A stretch of 64,000 nt of DNA, taken from assembly GCA_025267735.1 (NCBI GenBank), contig CM046303.1:43475380-43539379 (forward strand). Direction: 5' to 3'. Every line of letters starts with the position of its first letter. Within the stretch, counting starts at the first letter, position 1. The notes below the pieces were generated by a model. It searched no databases, had not been told where the DNA came from, and worked only from the letters and a program-made list of their open reading frames with translations. The position numbers were made by a program, and so were the translations under genes. Source of the DNA: Mactra quadrangularis. Taxonomy: Eukaryota; Mollusca; Bivalvia; Venerida; Mactridae. Shown here one piece after another: positions 15,001 to 23,500 of this stretch.

Positions 15001-16022
15001 CGGCTGAGCTAATATGAATTTTTGGTGGATCGTATGTTTGCTTATCTTATCTTTAAGTGCAACCCCCTTTCATCTATGGATGACAGTTTAACTGGTCGTA
15101 GTTGCCAGACTGTTGTTTTGTTTTTTGTTGGGTTTAACGTAGTTGCAACACATTGTATAAGTCATATCACGGGGGTCAGTCAACGTACTCGCCGTTCTTA
15201 GAAAGGCTGGATTCAGCTGTTAACCAGTTACAAGACACATACTTCCGTCAGTGACTGACAGCTATCGTACATGATGGAAAATAGTTCATGGACAAGCTAC
15301 ACGAAAGTATTCACCGTTAGATTATATCTTAAAAAGCTGAATGTAGAAGAAATCTTATCAATAGATATGGTTTAAAGAGTTTGTTTTATATAACACAACA
15401 ATGTATTTATCCTGATAATCGATCACGTATCATTCAGTATGTTGACTAAATACCATATTTTATCACCTTATCATTCTTTCAAATAAATACTGGGAAAATA
15501 CAGTGTACTAATAATAACAACTTACCAACGTCCCCATCTTACCACACGTCGATTTTTCGGCTTCAAGCATCTCCTTATACGTTTAATACAGATTACCAAA
15601 CAACGTTTCAATCTATATTTTGTAATTATATTTACACAAACGTAGATGATTAATATTCCCAGACATACCACGAATGCACAATCTTTAGGGTTTAAATATA
15701 TAGCAAACCCTAAGTATACTAAATATCCAATCAGCACTATAAACGGTACAATTTTCCCATCAGCCCAAGCTCTGACGTTCTCTAAATAGCTTTGGTCAGC
15801 ATCAGTATCCTCAGGTGCAACTTCGAAAGTCATTCTTTTATTCTTCCCGTCTTTAGCTGCATCATTCATAGCTACCGCGACGTGAAATCTCGCTTCTACT
15901 GTTTCGTCGTTTAACCTCGTCTCTTCGCTTGATTTAGTACGATCCGAGGCAGTTACTCTATACATACGTTTCGAAGTACGTTTTAATTTATTCATCTTTT
16001 TATGTATACGATATGTTTGCAC
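49..16022 (-). CDS. SLC28A3: Concentrative nucleoside transporter (SLC28/CNT family), 9 exons, C-terminus beyond the window
   Basis: Sodium-coupled nucleoside uptake across the plasma membrane is the known role of this family. Coding exons in transcript order: 15526-16022, 11721-11862, 9600-9791, 8799-8960, 6116-6241, 5032-5162, 3941-4109, 1044-1202, 49-229. All have GT/AG borders and compatible phases, giving 586 residues here; vertebrate CNT3 is about 690, so roughly the last 60-100 residues are missing at the left edge. Exon 1 gives a basic/acidic cytosolic N-tail of about 90 residues, then two membrane spans (about 91-110 and 115-133). Family landmarks are YTDAGSSFVFGE (exon 3), VPAEHVISASFMSAPAAL (exon 6), the CNT signature G-x-K-x3-N-E-F as GKKIVINEFLSY (exon 8) and ACFMTACVAG (exon 9). 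The start used is the first Met of an open exon; Met10 or Met20 are possible. The conserved TET of hairpin 1 reads IES here. Family call is certain, substrate range is not. Confidence 0.95.
230..1043. other. Last intron of the SLC28 gene within the window
   Basis: I see AT-rich sequence without a recognisable gene or repeat. Short ORFs here on both strands show no protein-like pattern. Confidence 0.6.
1321..1407 (-). repeat. Fragment of MITE family A
   Basis: AATCTGATTAAAATCCGATC at one end and GGATATCTGTTTACGGAGAT at the other match the two ends of the fuller copies at 8384 and 40852, with the interior deleted. It directly precedes the 98-bp tandem array. Confidence 0.6.
1408..1785. repeat. 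Tandem repeat, 98-bp unit, about 3.8 copies
   Basis: Units start with TTCCTTGTTTAYATACGTAA at 1408, 1506, 1604 and 1702, an exact 98-bp period. Units 2 and 3 are nearly identical; unit 1 carries several differences and unit 4 is cut short. It lies in an SLC28 intron. Confidence 0.9.
1908..3545. mobile_element. Composite repeat: GGGGCGGATCC-type element split by a LINE fragment
   Basis: The left end reads GGGGCGGATCCAGGA with a following TCTAGGGGGG tract. The right end has the same TTTCTAGGGGGG tract and closes with GCTGAATCCGCC, an imperfect inverted copy of the left end. Another G-tract copy (TCTAGGGGGG) lies at 3308. The inner part carries an L1-like relic and a (CA)n-rich stretch at 2096-2150. 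A further fragment of the end is at 13677-13690 (CTGGATCCGCCC). Confidence 0.6.
2273..3300 (-). pseudogene. L1-like LINE ORF2 C-terminal fragment
   Basis: An open minus-strand stretch of more than 330 codons reads like the region after the reverse transcriptase of L1/Tx1-type elements. It has many Trp/Lys-rich stretches, then LREFQYKYLMRIIPTNKFL and a zinc-knuckle-like C-x2-C...H-x4-C (CDFCF, IPHMFWEC). The catalytic reverse transcriptase part is absent. The apparent N-terminus is a poly-proline artefact of the G tract at 3312-3330. The frame is surprisingly open for a relic, so the insertion is probably young. Confidence 0.65.
4500..4652. mobile_element. Short MITE with ~34-bp TIR (TCAGTGGTGCATACATTAAC)
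   Basis: The left TCAGTGGTGCATACATTAAC is mirrored on the right by GTTAATGTATCGCCACTGA, and the pairing continues into TTTAAAT. Related copies lie at 28899-29020 and, decayed, near 30463-30550. Confidence 0.65.
5525..5800 (+). pseudogene. LINE 3'-end fragment (C-terminal zinc-knuckle region)
   Basis: The plus strand reads GHNRLNAHMYKKYRLVQAPK followed by CPCGDEDQTAEHVL, a stop, then RCKRHDQ and LYGDVEDLRRTTSFIVDTG. This is typical of the C-terminus of non-LTR reverse transcriptases, with a C-x-C...H...C knuckle. It ends in a short AAGT microsatellite (5790-5803), as expected at a LINE 3' tail. Confidence 0.65.
6629..6654. repeat. 11-bp-arm hairpin GGAACGATGTC / GACATCGTTCC
   Basis: A perfect hairpin with a 4-nt loop. 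The arm sequence recurs at 8040-8052 (GGACATCGTTCC), so this could mark the ends of a decayed 1.4-kb repeat spanning 6629-8052. Confidence 0.4.
7114..7139. repeat. 26-bp perfect palindrome with flanking half-sites
   Basis: CTAGAGTTACGG + TA + CCGTAACTCTAG is an exact palindrome. Half-sites CTAGAGTTACGGAAG recur at about 7149 and 7197. It lies inside an SLC28 intron. Confidence 0.8.
8384..8780 (+). mobile_element. MITE family A, near-full copy
   Basis: It runs from CAATCTCCGTAAACAGATAT to GATCGGGTTTTAATCAGATT plus G, about 397 bp. The same layout is seen at 40852-41224. Confidence 0.6.
9858..10124. mobile_element. 267-bp MITE with GGCTGATTTACGCCATGT TIR
   Basis: The terminal inverted repeats are at least 18 bp and perfect. 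The interior has several purine/pyrimidine blocks (GAAACGAAAA, TACGACA) that also fold on themselves. It is located in an SLC28 intron. Confidence 0.7.
11283..11345 (+). repeat. LINE 3'-terminal fragment
   Basis: AGCGCTTTTGAACATATATT followed by GAAAAGAGCGCTATACAAAT matches the terminal segment of the LINE at 59800-59860. It is a typical CR1/L2-like 3' end. Confidence 0.6.
11898..12520 (-). repeat. Intron segment homologous to the TMEM272-like intron 1
   Basis: Read on the minus strand it aligns over about 620 bp with 21965-23411, once the SINE and MITE there are removed. Shared blocks include AACATGCGGAGTGATACATG, GCTAAGCAGTATACAT, AATACCTACAGAATTTGTAT and CACGAAAGTCTTTCTGTATT. It ends in a TTTGTAG tract 35 bp before the true acceptor of SLC28 exon 2. 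Confidence 0.75.
12529..12826. mobile_element. Palindromic MITE family B copy
   Basis: Long inverted arms carry AACGTTCCGTAACGATACAT, CGGAACTCCTCGGCCATT and TTCGCAGCGAAT. The centre is a GCCTTAACG/CGTTTAGGC hairpin. Other copies are at 25823-26145, 27043-27353 and 37890-38166. Confidence 0.65.
12990..14340. other. SLC28 intron 1, middle part
   Basis: AT-rich sequence with no gene seen. It holds only a small GGATCCGCCC-type repeat end near 13640-13690. Confidence 0.5.
14345..14665. repeat. CGTACGGG-rich repeat fragment
   Basis: The segment is GC-richer than its surroundings and carries several inverted and direct copies of CCCGTACG/CGTACGGG (14370, 14600, 14625, 14650). It looks like part of a dispersed repeat rather than a gene. 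Confidence 0.4.
15115..15310 (-). repeat. SINE family 2, 3' part
   Basis: It starts with a TTTTGTTGGGTTTAACG tail end and contains GCAACACATTGTATAAGTCA, then the TAACCAGTTAC and GTCAGTGACTGACAGCT blocks. It matches the fuller copy at 49165-50312. The tRNA-derived head is missing here. Confidence 0.6.
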
Positions 16023-16418
16023 TGTATAATATTAAAATAGTACGCTACGATGTTCCTTCAAGTGTTTAACTTATATGTTGTTATCTATTTATGAATAAGA
16101 TGGATCATATATAAAGATAAAAAAAATAGTCGTAGTATGGTATTGATAATGTATCAGTGCTTATGTAGATAAATATGTCATATTGTTACAGAATTCAAGA
16201 ATCCCTCTCTAACAATTAAACTATGCTGTCAATTTAGGTCAAATTTACGTACGTTTGGCTTAAAGTGCTTCGGTTAACAAGGAAACAAGCTACTGGTCAG
16301 TTATGTCACTACATGTATCTATGTATAACGACGATGAGGAGGCTCACTGTTATAAGCAATACAATGATGTCATTGATAATGATTGAATGTACACGTACAT
16401 TTACATGTAACACTTTAA
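16023..16418. other. Upstream region of the SLC28 gene
   Basis: This 396-bp stretch lies 5' of the first SLC28 coding exon and should contain its promoter or 5' UTR. I see no clear TATA box or other defined motif. Confidence 0.4.
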
Positions 16419-17018
16419 AGGTACTAGTTCACAGATTTAGTTAAGATTTCTCAATATTTTCAAAATACCATTCAGTGTCTTTAATTGTGTCAAAAATTAA
16501 GTCTTAATATTTTAGGACAAACTGATCTATAAATAGCAAGAAATATACAATAAAAGTATAAAAAAATGCACTAAAACTGTCTCAATATGATTAAAACCCG
16601 ATCTAAAATTTGACACTCGCTAATCTGGCCTTTTCCAAAGGAAGGTCACGTTCAGGTGACCTTTTCTCATCATAATACTCATGACGAAATTGTTATGATA
16701 TGTAACTTGTTTACATAGTCTACGTCACGCCATTTGAAATGAGCCGTCCAATCGCAGACTGTGAATAATATTGCTGTTAAATAATCTAAATTAGCGAGTA
16801 TGCGAGTGTAAAATTTTAGATCGGGTTTTAATCAGATTGGTCTATACCGTGACATACGGGTTAGAATTTTACTACTCGAAACACCATCATTTGTACTTGC
16901 ATGTCAATTTGCACTATAATAGTCATTATCAAATCACACATTTCTGCTTTAAAAAATGTTTCCAAAAAAATGATAGTTTCAGAAAAAGTTGATGTTTAAG
17001 TTGAAATCTGTGAGTACC
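16419..17018. mobile_element. TTAA-flanked MITE with a nested MITE A
   Basis: The ends AGGTACTAGTTCACAGATTT and AAATCTGTGAGTACC are inverted repeats. TTAA lies on both sides (16415-16418 and 17019-17022), as for piggyBac- or Kolobok-type insertions. MITE family A (16583-16839) is inserted inside it. Confidence 0.55.
16583..16839. mobile_element. MITE family A, short copy
   Basis: Both ends carry GATTAAAACCCGATCTAAAA or its inverse. The interior includes AAGGTCACGTTCAGGTGACC, which is shared with the copies at 8384 and 40852. Confidence 0.6.
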
Positions 17019-17274
17019 TTAAAAAATGCCCATATTTTGTATATGATCGTGTGGTTAAAACACCTTTTTCAGAAGAGACGTTTTATGGTTTTGAATTTCT
17101 TAATCAGACTATTAATAAACTTCAAACATATACTAGGCGTCAATGAAAACTTACCACTTACATGAACCTAATTTTTAAAAAATGAAAACACAAATATGAT
17201 TTTTTTACATGATTTTAGATATTATATTAGAAAATATGATTTTCTTTGCAAGTACGGAATCTAAGTATTAACGG

Positions 17275-18000
17275 ATCAACTCCGCAAACCAATACGACCA
17301 CCTCGAAAATGAAAGTTACGGACCTCAGTAGCGGGTATATCCTCCCTCTGCATCAAGCTCAGCTTGACATCTACGTCTCATACTCCGTATCAGACGCAGG
17401 ATTCTGTACTTTGGTATAGCATCCCACACCTCATAAGTCAGTGCTTGTATACGTTGCTGCAAATTATTGACGTGACGTCTGCCGTCATAAACCTTTCGGT
17501 CAAGTTGGTCCCAAAGATGCTTTAAAGGGTTTAAGTCGGGACTGAATGCAGGTCAAGACGATGTGTGGACATTATTATCCTGCAGGAAATCTTGTGTAAC
17601 GCGAGACGAGTTGGGCCGTGCACTGTCTTGCTGGAGAAGGTTGACGTCAGCGTCAGTCTGAATAAGGAAAGAACTACTGGCCTCAGCACATTATCAATGT
17701 AACAATGAGCAGTAAGTGTTCCAGGCAATACAATAAGTGGGGTCTTGTGCTTCCAAGAAATGCCTTCCCACACCATGACACTATCACCACCCCAGCGTGC
17801 AGCAGGAGAATTTGACGATCGGTACGTCCTGACATCACCTTTTCACGACCTAGGCGTGACCCCTCTCACTGAGCCTGTCTGTTCATGTCTCCTGGCCAGA
17901 TTCATGATTGTCTGATGGGAGCAGCCCATGCGACGAGCAATCTCACGAAATGAATGCCGAGAACTTGGTGACGTTTGAGTGTCTCCTAAACTTGGCATTT
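17275..18000 (-). pseudogene. Internally deleted Tc1-like transposase relic
   Basis: On the minus strand an N-terminal helix-turn-helix (REIARRMGCSHQTIMNLARR) runs almost directly into the start of the catalytic region (MVWEGISWKHKTPLIVLPG, YIDNVLRPVV). The C-terminal part follows after frameshifts (DQLDRKVYDGRRHVNNLQQ, MRRRCQAELDAEGGYTRY). The region between the two helix-turn-helix units and the first catalytic Asp is lost. It is clearly non-functional. Confidence 0.7.
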
Positions 18001-18532
18001 GAATAGCAATAGTTGAAAATACGAGAGTTTTTCTTAACCTTTCGACTAACTCTCGCTAGAGACAAATGATTTACACAAACTACTGGATACATGTTGTCCT
18101 TACAAAAAATCTTATTTTGCACGTGCAGTCCGGGACTCGAACATCGTAAATCGATTTTAGATTCGTTTGACTGCAATGACTACATGTGTATGCTAAAAAT
18201 GTGTCTATGTAAAGTTTTCACTGCACTTCAATTCTATTATCATAAAGTGAGGGTTGGTAGGGTGGTAAGTTTTCATTGACGCCGAGTATTTATTATCCCT
18301 CTTTATGGCTTGGTGATAGGTCTGTGGCTTTTACTATTGATGTACTTGATATGTAAAGCTAACACCTTTTTTTAATTTTACAACGTCTGGAAACTATGGT
18401 AAAAACAATCTGAATATTAGACATCTGCAATACGCACCATTAGAATGTTCTAAACATATGATACATAGTGACAGAAACACGTGACTATTACATCACAAAT
18501 GCTATGGTTTGAAAATAGAAAACGGTGAAGAT

Positions 18533-18726
18533 TTGTTTGTTTGTTTGTTGGGTAGCAACACATTGTATATGTCCTATATCGGCGGTCAGTTAACATACTC
18601 ACTCTTCCTGGAAAGGCCAAATCTCTAGATTTAGCTGTTAACAAACTACTTTCTTCAGTGACTGACAACTGCCCTACATAATTAAGAATTATTGGTAGAA
18701 GGGAGAATGACCAAGCTCCACGAAAG
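18533..18726 (-). repeat. SINE family 2, 3' part
   Basis: TTTGTTTGTTTGTTGGGT starts the tail side, followed by GCAACACATTGTATATGTCC and TCTAGATTTAGCTGTTAAC, as in the 49165 copy. Confidence 0.6.
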
Positions 18727-18817
18727 CGGTGAAGAATCAGCCTCGGTTCAAATTTTTAAAGAGCAGTGAGTCTTTTAATTCTTTAGAGATTTCATACTAT
18801 TTATACTATTTGCTGCA

Positions 18818-18972
18818 TTATATCTCCAACGTTAATTTTATACTTTTTGCAAACATCCTCGAAAACCAGAGTGCTACAGTGACTAGTCGTCATCATCTTT
18901 TCTAATAATAAAAACGTTGGTAGGTTTTCCATGGTGTTTGCAAAAGGTATAAAACTGGCGTACGTTGGAGAT
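18818..18972. mobile_element. 155-bp palindromic MITE
   Basis: CATCTCCAACGT-type ends (ATCTCCAACGTTAATTTTAT and GGCGTACGTTGGAGAT) and inner arms around TTTTTGCAAAC / GTTTGCAAAAG fold together. Confidence 0.5.
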
Positions 18973-18989
18973 GTGACACTCAGCAAATA

Positions 18990-20587
18990 GTATACACTTT
19001 TCTGCTTAGCATCGAGTAGGAATCATTCAAACTCTGAATTGAGGCTGAATTTTACAGTTTTCTTCTTGAAACCGTAGCATTTGTAATGTCATAGTCAAGC
19101 GGTATTGCCACTGTGAAATAATAGGTTAAAAGTGATTTATGAACTTGTCCCACTTGAATATATAACACTATGTTCACACATGGTGCTCCTAATCGGCAAA
19201 CGTCCCAATGGACCTTTCCATGACCTTACCTATTAGCATATTTAACAAAGGTTTACAGTTACATTTTGTCCCACAAACTAGGTGTTAACAAAAGAGCACA
19301 TGGTTGTATTTGTGGGTAAATGTATTGTTATTCAAATAAAAAGGTCGCACACGGAAAGATCCATTAAGTACTCATATCCTTCTTGTAGTCAACAAACATA
19401 CGTAAACGAATACTTCAACGATAATCACTTCCTACAAGTTATCACAATGTACCCGGAAACTAAATATTAGATCACTTGTTTTATTGATATGTAAAACAAT
19501 TGTTATATCCATTAGCTTGATTTGGATGGAATTGTTTTTGTCTTTGTTTGTGGATATGGTCCAAACATATATATAATATATCTACGGTAATTTCAGTCTC
19601 TATCAATCCTTACGTACGGAATCCGCAAATAGTTCCGCAATATATGCCTAGCAATTCAAACATATCGTCTGCTATAACTGTCAAAATATTATGTAATTTC
19701 TATTAATTTAGACACCCGAAAAAAACTATTTCTTGCACGGAGCCAAATTGTCGATAATTAAGTTCGAAGAGTCGTGCGTGTTCGTAGAGATGTTAACATT
19801 GTCTTAATAGAACGGTTTAAACGATTGTCGGCCCAACAAATTCTGAGTCGGTCGGGGTGCTTGTAATCGGCGTACGAACTTATTATTCTGTGTATGCAAA
19901 CGGTGTTATTGTCTATCGAAAGAGAAAATGATGCACACGTATAAGTCTATGAAGTTGATAAGCTAGTAATTGAACTTGGCTAAAAAACTTCAATTTTAGT
20001 GTTTTGACTCGGAACCGAGCCATCCGCCAATGGCTTATCAGTACAAACATTATTGAGAACAACTATGGCGCACGCGAGCACCATATCTGAGGATGACCAG
20101 TGGTTGGAAGTATGGGTACAACTATTTCACACGTACGTACAAACCGCAACTGAGTCCATCCAGAATACATAAGACTATTTTCCTGTGTGACTTCCTATAT
20201 TGATAATTAGTCAGTACTTGACAATTGTATTTTGATTTGATACTTAACACAATGACACCGGAATAAACAACATTATAAACAATTGTCGTGTTTATCTAAT
20301 CTCTTGTTTATTGTAGTTATCGTCACTTCGCTGTTGAAGACACTCATGAACGTATTTACTTTTGATCATGGTTTTATTTGTAATCGTTTGTTAATTAAGT
20401 TGAATCATTTTAATGCATTGAATCATTATAGAAACTGAGATATATGGTTAGTTATGCTAATACGACTTGGTCATGTTCAGAAAGTAGGTTTTCATGTAAA
20501 AATGTTGTGAGACTCTAGACCAGATTTTGACCAAAATCATTTTAAAGTGCTATTTGGTATACATTAACAAAGGAGTAAATATTTAGA
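18990..20587. other. Region upstream of the TMEM272-like gene
   Basis: No supported gene. An isolated 35-codon plus-strand ORF at 20065-20172 (MAHASTISEDDQWLEV start) has a protein-like beginning and a GTATGG that could be a donor, but nothing to join it to. Confidence 0.4.
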
Positions 20588-23500
20588 ATGGATAAGACTG
20601 AAGAAGGAAGAAGTGAGCTAAAGGAATTTGGAAAACTTTGTGGAGGAGCCGGTAAATACCAATTATTGCATATTTAAGTCTAAGTTTCGTGCTGAAGCAT
20701 GTTCGTCGACTGTACAGCTACAATATCTGTGAACAGATATTCTATAGACGGCTTAAATTTGCGAGTAGGCGAGCAGAAAATTTTAGATCGGGTTTTAATC
20801 AGATGAGTACAACTATTATTCTTGGTCATATATTTAACTGGAGTCTAAATATCCGCTTTAGTGCAGCAGAATTACATAAGTATCCCAAGAAACCTATTAT
20901 TATTGTGTAGAGCAAAGGAATGGCAGATTAACTTCTTGATCAAGCGGTATAATGAGCGCCCTTAGTTGGGTTTGAACGAACCCGCGACCTTATGGTACAA
21001 TTAAACACATGTCCTTTCAATAGACTTCTTCTTTTACTCTATAATCTGATCAGATTTAACGCTAACACTTTAAATGACGATAAAAATATCTCTTAAGCAC
21101 TGGAACCAGAGTCATCACACTCGTTATATACGCACACATATGATATTTTGTCAACAAACACAATTAAAAATCGGTCCCGTATACATTACCGTGTACGAGT
21201 TAAAACTATAATTTCATTATAATATTATATAAGGTAGCGTGCATGTAGGTATACAAGCGGAACTATATATAGGGAAGTACGCATTATTTTATGATCATAA
21301 GTTATGGACTCTGGTGCCAGTGCTCTTAAGCGAGGGTCTGTGGCGCTGTATGTCATGCCATTATTTCAAATCTAGTGTCCTGAAGGGTTGCTGGTCCGAG
21401 CTTTACCTGGGTTAGTTATATCATTTCTAGTTTACATCTCCATACAATTTTTGTGCGGAATCTTGAAGCTTACAATCAAACCTCATATGATACATTGGCT
21501 TTTTTCCAAGGAAAACTGACATAGTTAGTTTATGCACAATTCAATAATTTGCCTGGTAAGAGAAAAACAACTTATAACATTTTTGTCGGACCTTATCAGT
21601 TGTGTAGTGGATCATGGGCGAATTGCCAAAGAATATCGCTACGTATCGCTTTGTGCTTTGGTACCCTCCTGACACCAAAAGAAATAACTATGTGATATCA
21701 AATTAAGGGTACCAGGGGATAAAGCGCTAGCTACCGATATGTTTAGGCAACTCGCCCCATGTCACTATAGATCCTGGTACATAACCTAACAAGCGGCGTA
21801 AATTCAAACAAAAACACAAACGGACTTGTTGATATATTGAGCATACCAAAGGCACATAATATCTAATTATTAAAGTACATTTGTTGTTTTTAGACTTTCG
21901 GTGATTTCGCCAAAAGGGTTAAGTTATACCACAAGTCGAAAACTATCGACAATTCAAATGCCTGACCAGTTTAACCTGCGGAGTGATACACGTGTCTCTG
22001 ATATACTACTCAGTCAGCGATAAAAGTGGTTCTGTCATCTCGTTAATACACTAAGCAGTATACATGACCCTGGTAATCAATGAAGTGTTAATATCAGCCG
22101 CGGTAAATCAAAGGTTTACATTCCATGTTGATTTTATTTATTTATTTATTTATTTATTGGAGTTAAGGCCGTATCAACACAATTTAGGTCATTTCACGGC
22201 GTCCAGCGCACCTAACCTAGCTTTCCTGGACCATTATCTATAACCAGTACTCACCTACCCTTCCACAAGGCCGGAAACTTCTCCATATTATCTAATCAAT
22301 GGAGGAAAATCGACATTATTGTCAAATTTTCATGGAAGGGTATAACCTCCCCGGGTGGGATTCGAACCCGCACCCCCTCGGGCACGAGTATCCAAATCCC
22401 GGCGCGCTACCAACTGCGCTATCGACCCGGGTTCACATTCCATGTTGAGAAGTTTATGTAGTAAATGATTTGTAAATTGATAGTGTATGTAGCTGTTTAA
22501 TGTAATGATACTGCTGTCATTCTTGTATAACGTGAAGTTTACGTTGTTTTACAGTATTGTATAGTGCGGACATATTGACCCCGACCTTACCTTTCTCATT
22601 TGCATCTTATTATCAGATACACATATCCCGGCGAAAATCAATACCACGCCTAATCTACACTTCGGCTCGTTACGTATTTACATTGAGTGTAAATAGCATC
22701 GGCGGGTACTTAGTAGGGTTGCATGAAGCTTGTAGGTTTTGGGGGTGTAATGTCGGCTCTGGCTTACATTATAAGTTTAACAAGACATGTATAGAGTATA
22801 TATGTGCATTCAAACGTGAAACTTGTTTTCTTACATTTGTAATTACAAATTATAATAACATGGGCGGGGATGGCGGTTGTGGGCTAAAACCTACAACTTT
22901 TGAATTGGTAGCTAGCCTCATCGTATAATATTCTGGTCCGGCCTATGTGTAATAGAGACTCATTGTACACTTTAAATGTACTTTAAAATTAATCCCTGTG
23001 TCATAATTACATTCGAGCCTTGACTATATAATCCGATTGTTTTCGAACATTAATACTACCTTCGTATTCAATGTAATGAATATTCTTGCATAAAGGTCAG
23101 GTCGGGGTCAATGTGTCCGCACTATACAATAATTATAATACCTACAGAATGTGTATGCTAAGTGACAAAGTGTACAGGAAAAACTGTACTTTAAGATTTT
23201 GTATGGAAAGAAGAGGAAAATAAATCTTTGAATTTTGAACTGATAGTATTTGCCTGTAATACAGGATAGAATAAACATTACCCCCGCATATTTGCACAGC
23301 TCGATTCGTATACTTGAATCTACTGCTTAAGGAGTAATATTTAGTACGGATTTGTTAGATTTCATTGTGCACGAAATTCTTTCTGTATTTCAATACTTTG
23401 ATTTGTTACAGCAATATACTGCGGTGTAATACTTGGTATCTCAGCATTTATAGTAATTGGAATAGCTAAGGTTGCAATGGGTAGGTATTTATATTTGAAT

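Larger units (their letters stand above)
21965..23411 (+). repeat. Intron segment homologous to SLC28 intron 1
   Basis: It is the counterpart of 11898-12520, in the sense orientation of the TMEM272-like gene, and is interrupted by the SINE at 22132 and the MITE at 22557. The homology ends at the acceptor of exon 2 (TTTGTTACAG). Confidence 0.75.

Noticed and set aside
22340..22431. A genuine tRNA gene
   Set aside because: A- and B-boxes are present, but the sequence continues into a SINE body with an A/T-rich tail and a target duplication.
22557..22928. 123-codon ORF as a gene
   Set aside because: It begins at a MITE terminus and lies wholly inside the MITE.
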